Below are positions 28,101-41,778 of a stretch of 64,000 nt of DNA, one piece after another. The stretch is from NCBI GenBank assembly GCA_949775045.1, contig OX459104.1:12075655-12139654 (forward strand), written 5' to 3'. The stretch is from Metridium senile. Its lineage: Eukaryota; Cnidaria; Anthozoa; Actiniaria; Metridiidae. Made by a program: the position numbers and the translations under genes. The notes under the pieces are model-generated. The model was not told the origin of the DNA, did no database searches, and saw only the letters and a program-made list of their open reading frames with translations. Each line of letters opens with the position of its first letter. Positions within the stretch are counted from its first letter, which is position 1.

Positions 28101-31100
28101 ACATTGCTCACAGGGTCTAGGCGAAAATTTTGTGCCGAAAACCCCGATCTTTTTAACCCATTTACAGATCACCCTATAGGGCATATTGCATTCTGGGTAG
28201 GATTTTGTAGTTTTTTTCTAAATAAAATCTTGCGCATTTATCAGAATGCTCTAATATTCTCAGACATTGCTCACAGGGTCTAGGCGAAAATTTTGTGCCG
28301 AAAACCCCGATCTTTTTAACCCATTTTCAGATCACCCTATAGGGCATATTGCATTCTGGGTAGGATTTTGTAGTTTTTTCTAAATAAAATCTTGCGCATT
28401 TATCAGAATGCTCTAATATTCTCAGACATTGCTCACAGGGTCTAGGCGAAAATTTTGTGCCGAAAACCCCGATCTTTTTAACCCATTTTCAGATCACCCT
28501 ATAGGGCAAATTGCATTCTGGGTAGGATTTTGTAGTTTTTTTCTAAATAAAATCTTACGCATTTATCAGAATGCTCTAATTTTCTCAGACATTGCTCACA
28601 GGGTCTAGGCGAAAATTTTGTGCCGAAAACCCCGATCTTTTTAACCCATTTTCAGATCACCCTATAGGGCAAATTGCATTCTGGGTAGGATTTTGTAGTT
28701 TTTTTCTAAATAAAATCTTGCGCATTTATCAGAATGCTCTAATATTCTCAGACATTGCTCACAGGGTCTAGGCGAAAATTTTGTGCCGAAAACCCCGATC
28801 TTTTTAACCCATTTACAGATCACCCTATAGGGCATATTGCATTCTGGGTAGGATTTTGTAGTTTTTTCTAAATAAAATCTTGCGCATTTATCAGAATGCT
28901 CTAATATTCTCAGACATTGCTCACAGGGTCCAGGCGAAAATTTTGTGCCGAAAACCCCGATCTTTTTAAACCATTTTCAGATCACCGTATAGGGCATATT
29001 GCATTCTGGGTAGGATTTTGTAGTTTTTTCTAAATAAAATCTTGCGCATTTATCAGAATGCTCTAATATTCTCAGACATTGCTCACAGGGTCTAGGCGAA
29101 AATTTTGTGCCGAAAACCCCGATCTTTTTAACCCATTTTCAGATCACCGTATAGGGCATATTGCATTCTGGGTAGGATTTTGTAGTTTTTTCTAAATAAA
29201 ATCTTGCGCATTTATCAGAATGCTCTAATATTCTCAGACATTGCTCACAGGGTCTAGGCGAAAATTTTGTGCCGAAAACCCCGATCTTTTTAACCCATTT
29301 TCAGATCACCGTATAGGGCATATTGCATTCTGGGTAGGATTTTGTAGTTTTTTCTAAATAAAATCTTGAGCATTTATCAGAATGCTCTAATATTCTCAGA
29401 CATTGCTCACAGGGTCTAGGCGAAAGTTTTGTGCCGAAAACCCCGATCTTTTTAACCCATTTTCAGATCACCCTATAGGGCAAATTGCATTCTGGGTAGG
29501 ATTTTGTAGTTTTTTCTAAATAAAATCTTGCGCATTGATCAGAATGCTCTAATATTCTCAGACATTGCTCACAGGGTCTAGGCAAAAATTTTGTGCCGAA
29601 AACCCCGATCTTTTTAACCCATTTTCAGATCACCCTATAGGGCATATTGCATTCTGGGTAGGATTTTGTAGTTTTTTCTAAATAAAATCTTGCGCATTTA
29701 TCAGAATGCTCTAATATTCTCAGACATTGCTCACAGGGTCCAGGCGAAAATTTTGTGCCGAAAACCCCGATGTTTTTAAACCATTTTCAGATCACCGTAT
29801 AGGGCAAATTGCATTCTGGGTAGGATTTTGTAGTTTTTTTCTAAATAAAATCTTGCGCATTTATCAGAATGCTCTAATATTCTCAGACATTGCTCACAGG
29901 GTCTAGGCGAAAATTTTGTGCCGAAAACCCCGATCTTTTTAACCCATTTACAGATCACCCTATAGGGCATATTGCATTCTGGGTAGGATTTTGTAGTTTT
30001 TTTCTAAATAAAATCTTGCGCATTTATCAGAATGCTCTAATATTCTCAGACATTGCTCACAGGGTCTAGGCGAAAATTTTGTGCCGAAAACCCCGATCTT
30101 TTTAACCCATTTTCAGATCACCCTATAGGGCATATTGCATTCTGGGTAGGATTTTGTAGTTTTTTCTAAATAAAATGTTGCGCATTTATCAGAATGCTCT
30201 AATATTCTCAGACATTGCTCACAGGGTCTAGGCGAAAATTTTGTGCCGAAAACCCCGATCTTTTTAACCCATTTTCAGATCACCCTATAGGGCAAATTGC
30301 ATTCTGGGTAGGATTTTGTAGGTTTTTTCTAAATAAAATCTTGCGCATTTATCAGAATGCTCTAATATTCTCAGACATTGCTCACAGGGTCTAGGCGAAA
30401 ATTTTGTGCCGAAAACCCCGATCTTTTTAACCCATTTTCAGATCACCCTATAGGGCAAATTGCATTCTGGGTAGGATTTTGTAGTTTTTTTCTAAATAAA
30501 ATCTTGCGCATTTATCAGAATGCTCTAATATTCTCAGACATTGCTCACAGGGTCTAGGCGAAAATTTTGTGCCGAAAACCCCGATCTTTTTAACCCATTT
30601 ACAGATCACCCTATAGGGCATATTGCATTCTGGGTAGGATTTTGTAGTTTTTTCTAAATAAAATCTTGCGCATTTATCAGAATGCTCTAATATTCTCAGA
30701 CATTGCTCACAGGGTCTAGGCGAAAATTTTGTGCCGAAAACCCCGATCTTTTTAACCCATTTTCAGATCACCCTATAGGGCATATTGCATTCTGGGTAGG
30801 ATTTTGTAGTTTTTTCTAAATAAAATCTTGCGCATTTATCAGAATGCTCTAATATTCTCAGACATTGCTCACAGGGTCCAGGCGAAAATTTTGTGCCGAA
30901 AACCCCGATCTTTTTAAACCATTTTCAGATCACCGTATAGGGCATATTGCATTCTGGGTAGGATTTTGTAGTTTTTTCTAAATAAAATCTTGAGCATTTA
31001 TCAGAATGCTCTAATATTCTCAGACATTGCTCACAGGGTCTAGACGAAAATTTTGTGCCGAAAACCCCGATCTTTTTAACCCATTTACAGATCACCCTAT

Positions 31101-31377
31101 AGGGCATATTGCATTCTGGGTAGGATTTTGTAGTTTTTTCTAAATAAAATCTTGCGCATTTATCAGAATGCTCTAATATTCTCAGACATTGCTCACAGGG
31201 TCTAGGCGAAAATTTTGTGCCGAAAACCCCGATCTTTTTAACCCATTTACAGATCACCCTATAGGGCAAATTGCATTCTGGGTAGGATTTTGTAGTTTTT
31301 TCTAAATAAAATCTTGCGCATTTATCAGAATGCTCTAATATTCTCAAACATTGCTCACAGGGTCTAGGCGAAAATTT

Positions 31378-31441
31378 AATAAGGGTCTGCGAATAGCGCT
31401 GCGCGCCCATGACGTCACATAAATTGCTCCCCATGGCGAGG
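31378..31441 (+). repeat. Composite-monomer insert, copy 4
   Basis: Same 64-bp segment, carried in the first unit of the 2,232-bp duplication. A gap of 6,290 bp without a composite copy separates it from copy 3. Confidence 0.97.
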
Positions 31442-33609
31442 TTTATCAGAATGCTCTAATATTCTCAGACATTGCTCACAGGGTCTAGGCGAAAATTTTG
31501 TGCCGAAAACCCCGATCTTTTTAACCCATTTTCAGATCACCCTATAGGGCAAATTGCATTCTGGGTAGGATTTTGTAGTTTTTTTCTAAATAAAATCTTG
31601 CGCATTTATCAGAATGCTCTAATATTCTCAGACATTGCTCACAGGGTCTAGGCGAAAATTTTGTGCCGAAAACCCCGATCTTTTTAACCCATTTACAGAT
31701 CACCCTATAGGGCAAATTGCATTCTGGGTAGGATTTTGTAGTTTTTTCTAAATAAAATCTTGCGCATTTATCAGAATGCTCTAATATTCTCAGACATTGC
31801 TCACAGGGTCTAGGCAAAAATTTTGTGCCGAAAACCCCGATCTTTTTAACCCATTTTCAGATCACCCTATAGGGCATATTGCATTCTGGGTAGGATTTTG
31901 TAGTTTTTTCTAAATAAAATCTTGCGCATTTATCAGAATGCTCTAATATTCTCAGACATTGCTCACAGGGTCCAGGCGAAAATTTTGTGCCGAAAACCCC
32001 GATGTTTTTAAACCATTTTCAGATCACCGTATAGGGCAAATTGCATTCTGGGTAGGATTTTGTAGTTTTTTTCTAAATAAAATCTTGCGCATTTATCAGA
32101 ATGCTCTAATATTCTCAGACATTGCTCACAGGGTCTAGGCGAAAATTTTGTGCCGAAAACCCCGATCTTTTTAACCCATTTACAGATCACCCTATAGGGC
32201 ATATTGCATTCTGGGTAGGATTTTGTAGTTTTTTTCTAAATAAAATCTTGCGCATTTATCAGAATGCTCTAATATTCTCAGACATTGCTCACAGGGTCTA
32301 GGCGAAAATTTTGTGCCGAAAACCCCGATCTTTTTAACCCATTTTCAGATCACCCTATAGGGCATATTGCATTCTGGGTAGGATTTTGTAGTTTTTTCTA
32401 AATAAAATGTTGCGCATTTATCAGAATGCTCTAATATTCTCAGACATTGCTCACAGGGTCTAGGCGAAAATTTTGTGCCGAAAACCCCGATCTTTTTAAC
32501 CCATTTTCAGATCACCCTATAGGGCAAATTGCATTCTGGGTAGGATTTTGTAGGTTTTTTCTAAATAAAATCTTGCGCATTTATCAGAATGCTCTAATAT
32601 TCTCAGACATTGCTCACAGGGTCTAGGCGAAAATTTTGTGCCGAAAACCCCGATCTTTTTAACCCATTTTCAGATCACCCTATAGGGCAAATTGCATTCT
32701 GGGTAGGATTTTGTAGTTTTTTTCTAAATAAAATCTTGCGCATTTATCAGAATGCTCTAATATTCTCAGACATTGCTCACAGGGTCTAGGCGAAAATTTT
32801 GTGCCGAAAACCCCGATCTTTTTAACCCATTTACAGATCACCCTATAGGGCATATTGCATTCTGGGTAGGATTTTGTAGTTTTTTCTAAATAAAATCTTG
32901 CGCATTTATCAGAATGCTCTAATATTCTCAGACATTGCTCACAGGGTCTAGGCGAAAATTTTGTGCCGAAAACCCCGATCTTTTTAACCCATTTTCAGAT
33001 CACCCTATAGGGCATATTGCATTCTGGGTAGGATTTTGTAGTTTTTTCTAAATAAAATCTTGCGCATTTATCAGAATGCTCTAATATTCTCAGACATTGC
33101 TCACAGGGTCCAGGCGAAAATTTTGTGCCGAAAACCCCGATCTTTTTAAACCATTTTCAGATCACCGTATAGGGCATATTGCATTCTGGGTAGGATTTTG
33201 TAGTTTTTTCTAAATAAAATCTTGAGCATTTATCAGAATGCTCTAATATTCTCAGACATTGCTCACAGGGTCTAGACGAAAATTTTGTGCCGAAAACCCC
33301 GATCTTTTTAACCCATTTACAGATCACCCTATAGGGCATATTGCATTCTGGGTAGGATTTTGTAGTTTTTTCTAAATAAAATCTTGCGCATTTATCAGAA
33401 TGCTCTAATATTCTCAGACATTGCTCACAGGGTCTAGGCGAAAATTTTGTGCCGAAAACCCCGATCTTTTTAACCCATTTACAGATCACCCTATAGGGCA
33501 AATTGCATTCTGGGTAGGATTTTGTAGTTTTTTCTAAATAAAATCTTGCGCATTTATCAGAATGCTCTAATATTCTCAAACATTGCTCACAGGGTCTAGG
33601 CGAAAATTT

Positions 33610-33673
33610 AATAAGGGTCTGCGAATAGCGCTGCGCGCCCATGACGTCACATAAATTGCTCCCCATGGCGAGG
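33610..33673 (+). repeat. Composite-monomer insert, copy 5
   Basis: Same 64-bp segment, the counterpart of copy 4 in the second unit of the 2,232-bp duplication. Confidence 0.97.
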
Positions 33674-35027
33674 TTTATCAGAATGCTCTAATATTCTCAG
33701 ACATTGCTCACAGGGTCTAGGCGAAAATTTTGTGCCGAAAACCCCGATCTTTTTAACCCATTTTCAGATCACCCTATAGGGCAAATTGCATTCTGGGTAG
33801 GATTTTGTAGTTTTTTTCTAAATAAAATCTTGCGCATTTATCAGAATGCTCTAATATTCTCAGACATTGCTCACAGGGTCTAGGCGAAAATTTTGTGCCG
33901 AAAACCCCGATCTTTTTAACCCATTTACAGATCACCCTATAGGGCAAATTGCATTCTGGGTAGGATTTTGTAGTTTTTTCTAAATAAAATCTTGCGCATT
34001 TATCAGAATGCTCTAATATTCTCAGACATTGCTCACAGGGTCCAGTCGAAAATTTTGTGCCGAGAACCCCGATCTTTTTAACCCATTTTCAGATCACCGT
34101 ATAGGGCATATTGCATTCTGGGTAGGATTTTGTAGTTTTTTCTAAATAAAATCTTGAGCATTTATCAGAATCCTCTAATATTCTCAGACATTGCTCACAG
34201 GGTCTAGGCGAAAAGTTTGTGCCGAAAACCCCGATCTTTTTAACCCATTTACAGATCACCCTATAGGGCATATTGCATTCTGGGTAGGATTTTGTAGTTT
34301 TTTCTAAATAAAATCTTGCGCATTTATCAGAATGCTCTAATATTCTCAGACATTGCTCACAGGGTCTAGGCGAAAATTTTGTGCCGAAAACCCCGATCTT
34401 TTTAACCCATTTTCAGATCACCCTATAGGGCATATTGCATTCTGGGTAGGATTTTGTAGTTTTTTCTAAATAAAATCTTGCGCATTTATCAGAATGCTCT
34501 AATATTCTCAGACATTGCTCACAGGGTCCAGGCGAAAATTTTGTGCCGAAAACCCCGATCTTTTTAAACCATTTTCAGATCACCGTATAGGGCATATTGC
34601 ATTCTGGGTAGGATTTTGTAGTTTTTTCTAAATAAAATCTTGAGCATTTATCAGAATGCTCTAATATTCTCAGACATTGCTCACAGGGTCTAGACGAAAA
34701 TTTTGTGCCGAAAACCCCGATCTTTTTAACCCATTTACAGATCACCCTATAGGGCATATTGCATTCTGGGTAGGATTTTGTAGTTTTTTCTAAATAAAAT
34801 CTTGCGCATTTATCAGAATGCTCTAATATTCTCAGACATTGCTCACAGGGTCTAGGCGAAAATTTTGTGCCGAAAACCCCGATCTTTTTAACCCATTTAC
34901 AGATCACCCTATAGGGCAAATTGCATTCTGGGTAGGATTTTGTAGTTTTTTCTAAATAAAATCTTGCGCATTTATCAGAATGCTCTAATATTCTCAAACA
35001 TTGCTCACAGGGTCTAGGCGAAAATTT

Positions 35028-35091
35028 AATAAGGGTCTGCGAATAGCGCTGCGCGCCCATGACGTCACATAAATTGCTCCCCATGGCGAGG
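35028..35091 (+). repeat. Composite-monomer insert, copy 6
   Basis: Same 64-bp segment, 1,418 bp after copy 5. Confidence 0.97.
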
Positions 35092-35634
35092 TTTATCAGA
35101 ATGCTCTAATATTCTCAGACATTGCTCACAGGGTCTAGGCGAAAATTTTGTGCCGAAAACCCCGATCTTTTTAACCCATTTTCAGATCACCCTATAGGGC
35201 AAATTGCATTCTGGGTAGGATTTTGTAGTTTTTTTCTAAATAAAATCTTGCGCATTTATCAGAATGCTCTAATATTCTCAGACATTGCTCACAGGGTCTA
35301 GGCGAAAATTTTGTGCGAAAACCCCGATCTTTTTAACCCATTTACAGATCACCCTATAGGGCAAATTGCATTCTGGGTAGGATTTTGTAGTTTTTTCTAA
35401 ATAAAATCTTGCGCATTTATCAGAATGCTCTAATATTCTCAGACATTGCTCACAGGGTCTAGGCGAAAATTTTGTGCCGAAAACCCCGATCTTTTTAACC
35501 CATTTACAGATCACCCTATAGGGCAAATTGCATTCTGGGTAGGATTTTGTAGTTTTTTCTAAATAAAATCTTGCGCATTTATCAGAATGCTCTAATATTC
35601 TCAAACATTGCTCACAGGGTCTAGGCGAAAATTT

Positions 35635-35698
35635 AATAAGGGTCTGCGAATAGCGCTGCGCGCCCATGACGTCACATAAATTGCTCCCCATGGCGAGG
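35635..35698 (+). repeat. Composite-monomer insert, copy 7
   Basis: Same 64-bp segment, only 607 bp after copy 6 (three ordinary monomers plus the composite). A monomer between them, at about 35315, has lost bases (GTGCGAAAACC). Confidence 0.97.
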
Positions 35699-36890
35699 TT
35701 TATCAGAATGCTCTAATATTCTCAGACATTGCTCACAGGGTCTAGGCGAAAATTTTGTGCCGAAAACCCCGATCTTTTTAACCCATTTTCAGATCACCCT
35801 ATAGGGCAAATTGCATTCTGGGTAGGATTTTGTAGTTTTTTTCTAAATAAAATCTTGCGCATTTATCAGAATGCTCTAATATTCTCAGACATTGCTCACA
35901 GGGTCTAGGCGAAAATTTTGTGCCGAAAACCCCGATCTTTTTAACCCATTTACAGATCACCCTATAGGGCAAATTGCATTCTGGGTAGGATTTTGTAGTT
36001 TTTTCTAAATAAAATCTTGCGCATTTATCAGAATGCTCTAATATTCTCAGACATTGCTCACAGGGTCCAGTCGAAAATTTTGTGCCGAGAACCCCGATCT
36101 TTTTAACCCATTTTCAGATCACCGTATAGGGCATATTGCATTCTGGGTAGGATTTTGTAGTTTTTTCTAAATAAAATCTTGAGCATTTATCAGAATCCTC
36201 TAATATTCTCAGACATTGCTCACAGGGTCTAGGCGAAAAGTTTGTGCCGAAAACCCCGATCTTTTTAACCCATTTACAGATCACCCTATAGGGCATATTG
36301 CATTCTGGGTAGGATTTTGTAGTTTTTTCTAAATAAAATCTTGCACATTTATCATAATGCTCTAATATTCTCAGACATTGCTCACAGGGTCTAGGCGAAA
36401 ATTTTGTGCCGAAAACCCCGATCTTTTTAACCCATTTTCAGATCACCCTATAGGGCATATTGCATTCTGGGTAGGATTTTGTAGTTTTTTCTAAATAAAA
36501 TTTTGAGCATTTATCAGAATGCTCTAATATTCTCAGACATTGCTCACAGGGTCTAGACGAAAATTTTGTGCCGAAAACCCCGATCTTTTTAACCCATTTA
36601 CAGATCACCCTATAGGGCATATTGCATTCTGGGTAGGATTTTGTAGTTTTTTCTAAATAAAATCTTGCGCATTTATCAGAATGCTCTAATATTCTCAGAC
36701 ATTGCTCACAGGGTCTAGGCGAAAATTTTGTGCCGAAAACCCCGATCTTTTTAACCCATTTACAGATCACCCTATAGGGCAAATTGGATTCTGGGTAGGA
36801 TGTTGTAGTTTTTTCTAAATAAAATCTTGCGCATTTATCAGAATGCTCTAATATTCTCAAACATTGCTCACAGGGTCTAGGCGAAAATTT

Positions 36891-36954
36891 AATAAGGGTC
36901 TGCGAATAGCGCTGCGCGCCCATGACGTCACATAAATTGCTCCCCATGGCGAGG
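36891..36954 (+). repeat. Composite-monomer insert, copy 8
   Basis: Same 64-bp segment. The following satellite has TTTATCGGAATGC, a private change of this copy. Confidence 0.97.
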
Positions 36955-37480
36955 TTTATCGGAATGCTCTAATATTCTCAGACATTGCTCACAGGGTCTA
37001 GGCGAAAATTTTGTGCCGAAAACCCCGATCTTTTTAACCCATTTTCAGATCACCCTATAGGGCAAATTGCATTCTGGGTAGGATTTTGTAGTTTTTTTCT
37101 AAATAAAATCTTGCGCATTTATCAGAATGCTCTAATATTCTCAGACATTGCTCACAGGGTCTAGGCGAAAATTTTGTGCCGAAAACCCCGATCTTTTTAA
37201 CCCATTTACAGATCACCCTATAGGGCATATTGCATTCTGGGTAGGATTTTGTAGTTTTTTCTAAATAAAATCTTGCGCATTTATCAGAATGCTCTAATAT
37301 TCTCAGACATTGCTCACAGGGTCTAGGCGAAAATTTTGTGCCGAAAATCCCGATCTTTTTAACCCATTTTCAGATCACCCTATAGGGCAAATTGCATTCT
37401 GGGTAGGATTTTGTAGTTTTTTCTAAATAAAATCTTGCGCATTTATCAGAATGTTCTAATATTCTCAGACATTGCTCACA

Positions 37481-40400
37481 GGGTCCAGTCGAAAATTTTG
37501 TGCCGAGAACCCCGATCTTTTTAACCCATTTTCAGATCACCCTATAGGGCATATTGCATTCTTGGTAGGATTTTGTAGTTTTTTCTAAATAAAATCTTGA
37601 GCATTTATCAGAATCCTCTAATATTCTCAGACATTGCTCACAGGGTCTAGGCGAAAAGTTTGTGCCGAAAACCCCGATCTTTTTAACCCATTTACAGATC
37701 ACCCTATAGGGCATATTGCATTCTGGGTAGGATTTTGTAGTTTTTTCTAAATAAAATCTTGCACATTTATCATAATGCTCTAATATTCTCAGACATTGCT
37801 CACAGGGTCTAGGCGAAAATTTTGTGCCGAAAACCCCGATCTTTTTAACCCATTTTCAGATCACCCTATAGGGCAAATTGCATTCTGGGTAGGATTTTGT
37901 AAATTTTTTCTAAATAAAATGTTGCGCATTTATCAGAATGCTCTAATATTCTCAGACATTGCTCACAGGGTCTAGGCGAAAATTTTGTGCCGAAAACCCC
38001 GATCTTTTTAACCCATTTTCAGATCACCGTATAGGGCATATTGCATTCTGGGTAGGATTTTGTAGTTTTTTCTAAATAAAATCTTGCGCATTTATCAGAA
38101 TGCTCTAATATTCTCAGACATTGCTCACAGGTTCTAGGCGAAAATTTTCTGCCGAAAACCACGATCTTTTTAACCCATTTTCAGATCACCCTATAGGGCA
38201 TATTGCATTCTGGGTAGGATTTTATAGTTTTTTCTAAATAAAATCTTGCGCATTTATCAGAATGCTCTAATATTCTCAGACATTGCTCACAGGGTCTAGG
38301 CGAAAATTTTGTGCCGAAAACTCCGATCTTTTTAACCCATTTTGAGATCACCCTATAGGACATATTGCATTCTGGGTAGGATTTTGTAGTTTTTTCTAAA
38401 TAAAATCTTGCGCATTTATCAGAATGCTCTAATATTCTCAGACATTGCTCACAGGGTCTAGGCGAAAATTTTGTGCCAAAAACCCCGATCTTTTTAACCC
38501 ATTTTGCGATCACCCTATAGGGCATATTGCATTCTGGTTAGGATTTTGTAGTTTTTTCTAAATAAAATCTTGCGCATTTATCAGAATGCTCTAATATTCT
38601 CAGACATTGCTCACAGGGTCTAGGCGAAAATTTTGTGCCGAGAACCCCGATCTTTTTAACCCATTTTCAGATCACCGTATAGGGCATATTGCATTCTGGG
38701 TAGGATTTTGTAGTTTTTTCTAAATAAAATCTTGAGCATTTATCAGAATCCTCTAATATTCTCAGACATTGCTCACAGGGTCTAGGCGAAAAGTTTGTGC
38801 CGAAAACCCCGATCTTTTTAACCCATTTACAGATCACCCTATAGGGCAAATTGCATTCTGGGTAGGATTTTGTAGTTTTTTCTAAATAAAATCTTGCACA
38901 TTTATCATAATGCTCTAATATTCTCAGACATTGCTCACAGGGTCTAGGCGAAAATTTTGTGCCGAAAACCCCGATCTTTTTAACCCATTTTCAGATCACC
39001 CTATAGGGCAAATTGCATTCTGGGTAGGATTTTGTAAATTTTTTCTAAATAAAATGTTGCGCATTTATCAGAATGCTCTAATATTCTCAGACATTGCTCA
39101 CAGGGTCCAGTCGAAAATTTTGTGCCCAGAACCCCGATCTTTTTAACCCATTTTCAGATCACCCTATAGGGCATATTGCATTCTTGGTAGGATTTTGTAG
39201 TTTTTTCTAAATAAAATCTTGAGCATTTATCAGAATCCTCTAATATTCTCAGACATTGCTCACAGGGTCTAGGCGAAAAGTTTGTGCCGAAAACCCCGAT
39301 CTTTTTAACCCATTTACAGATCACCCTATAGGGCATATTGCATTCTGGGTAGGATTTTGTAGTTTTTTCTAAATAAAATCTTGCACATTTATCATAATGC
39401 TCTAATATTCTCAGACATTGCTCACAGGGTCTAGGCGAAAATTTTGTGCCGAAAACCCCGATCTTTTTAACCCATTTTCAGATCACCCTATAGGGCAAAT
39501 TGCATTCTGGGTAGGATTTTGTAAATTTTTTCTAAATAAAATGTTGCGCATTTATCAGAATGCTCTAATATTCTCAGACATTGCTCACAGGGTCTAGGCG
39601 AAAATTTTGTGCCGAAAACCCCGATCTTTTTAACCCATTTTCAGATCACCGTATAGGGCATATTGCATTCTGGGTAGGATTTTGTAGTTTTTTCTAAATA
39701 AAATCTTGCGCATTTATCAGAATGCTCTAATATTCTCAGACATTGCTCACAGGTTCTAGGCGAAAATTTTCTGCCGAAAACCACGATCTTTTTAACCCAT
39801 TTTCAGATCACCCTATAGGGCATATTGCATTCTGGGTAGGATTTTATAGTTTTTTCTAAATAAAATCTTGCGCATTTATCAGAATGCTCTAATATTCTCA
39901 GACATTGCTCACAGGGTCTAGGCGAAAATTTTGTGCCGAAAACTCCGATCTTTTTAACCCATTTTGAGATCACCCTATAGGACATATTGCATTCTGGGTA
40001 GGATTTTGTAGTTTTTTCTAAATAAAATCTTGCGCATTTATCAGAATGCTCTAATATTCTCAGACATTGCTCACAGGGTCTAGGCGAAAATTTTGTGCCA
40101 AAAACCCCGATCTTTTTAACCCATTTTGCGATCACCCTATAGGGCATATTGCATTCTGGTTAGGATTTTGTAGTTTTTTCTAAATAAAATCTTGCGCATT
40201 TATCAGAATGCTCTAATATTCTCAGACATTGCTCACAGGGTCTAGGCGAAAATTTTGTGCCGAGAACCCCGATCTTTTTAACCCATTTTCAGATCACCGT
40301 ATAGGGCATATTGCATTCTGGGTAGGATTTTGTAGTTTTTTCTAAATAAAATCTTGAGCATTTATCAGAATCCTCTAATATTCTCAGACATTGCTCACAG

Positions 40401-40724
40401 GGTCTAGGCGAAAAGTTTGTGCCGAAAACCCCGATCTTTTTAACCCATTTACAGATCACCCTATAGGGCAAATTGCATTCTGGGTAGGATTTTGTAGTTT
40501 TTTCTAAATAAAATCTTGCACATTTATCATAATGCTCTAATATTCTCAGACATTGCTCACAGGGTCTAGGCGAAAATTTTGTGCCGAAAACCCCGATCTT
40601 TTTAACCCATTTTCAGATCACCCTATAGGGCAAATTGCATTCTGGGTAGGATTTTGTAAATTTTTTCTAAATAAAATGTTGCGCATTTATCAGAATGCTC
40701 TAATATTCTCAGACATTGCTCACA
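37481..40724 (+). repeat. Tandem higher-order duplication, period 1,622 bp (10-mer)
   Basis: GGGTCCAGTCGAAAATTTTG begins both units (37481 and 39103). The variant GTAAATTTTTTC appears at about 37900 and 39034 in the first unit and 39522 and 40656 in the second, each pair 1,622 bp apart. The two units look nearly identical by eye; one difference is GTGCCGAGAACC against GTGCCCAGAACC at the start of the second. This is a recent or very well homogenised duplication, or an assembly duplicate. Confidence 0.85.
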
Positions 40725-41714
40725 GGGTCTAGGCGAAAATTTTGTGCCGAAAACCCCGATCTTTTTAACCCATTTTCAGATCACCGTATAGGGCATATTG
40801 CATTCTGGGTAGGATTTTGTAGTTTTTTCTAAATAAAATCTTGCACATTTATCAGAATGCTCTAATATTCTCAGACATTGCTCACAGGTTCTAGGCCAAA
40901 ATTTTCTGCCGAAAACCACGATCTTTTTAACCCATTTTCAGATCACCCTATAGGGCATATTGCATTCTGGGTAGGATTTTATAGTTTTTTCTAAATAAAA
41001 TCTTGCGCATTTATCAGAATGCTCTAATATTCTCAGACATTGCTCACAGGGTCTAGGCGAAAATTTTGTGCCGAAAACTCCGATCTTTTTAACCCATTTT
41101 GAGATCACCCTATAGGGCATATTGCATTCTGGGTAGGATTTTGTAGTTTTTTCTAAATAAAATCTTGCGCATTTATCAGAATGCTCTAATATTCTCAGAC
41201 ATTGCTCACAGGGTCTAGGCGAAAATTTTGTGCCAAAAACCCCGATCTTTTTAACCCATTTTGAGATCACCCTATAGGGCATATTGCATTCTGGGTAGGA
41301 TTTTGTAGTTTTTTCTAAATAAAATCTTGCGCATTTATCAGAATGCTCTAATATTCTCAGACATTGCTCACAGGGTCTAGACGAAAATTTTGTGCCGAAA
41401 ACCCCGATCTTTTTAACCCATTTACAGATCACCCTATAGGGCATATTGCATTCTGGGTAGGATTTTGTAGTTTTTTCTAAATAAAATCTTGCGCATTTAT
41501 CAGAATGCTCTAATATTCTCAGACATTGCTCACAGGGTCTAGGCGAAAATTTTGTGCCGAAAACCCCGATCTTTTTAACCCATTTACAGATCACCCTATG
41601 GGGCAAATTGCATTCTGGGTAGGATTTTGTAGTTTTTTCTAAATAAAATCTTGCGCATTTATCAGAATGCTCTAATATTCTCAAACATTGCTCACAGGGT
41701 CTAGGCGAAAATTT

Positions 41715-41778
41715 AATAAGGGTCTGCGAATAGCGCTGCGCGCCCATGACGTCACATAAATTGCTCCCCATGGCGAGG
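41715..41778 (+). repeat. Composite-monomer insert, copy 9
   Basis: Same 64-bp segment. It is the last copy before the array edge and the first after 4.8 kb without one. Confidence 0.97.

Larger units (their letters stand above)
29580..34043 (+). repeat. Tandem higher-order duplication, period 2,232 bp
   Basis: Markers spaced exactly 2,232 bp: GGCAAAAATTTTG at 29581 and 31813, a G insertion giving GTAGGTTTTTT at 30321 and 32553, and composite monomers at 31378 and 33610. 2,232 is not a multiple of 162 because each unit contains one composite monomer of about 120 bp and several 163-bp monomers. Similarity ends near 34043, where the second unit meets a GGGTCCAGTCG monomer. Confidence 0.85.

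Noticed and set aside
38931..39146. Plus-strand 71-codon open frame
   Set aside because: Lies wholly in ordinary satellite monomers and is not repeated in equivalent monomers; a chance frame.
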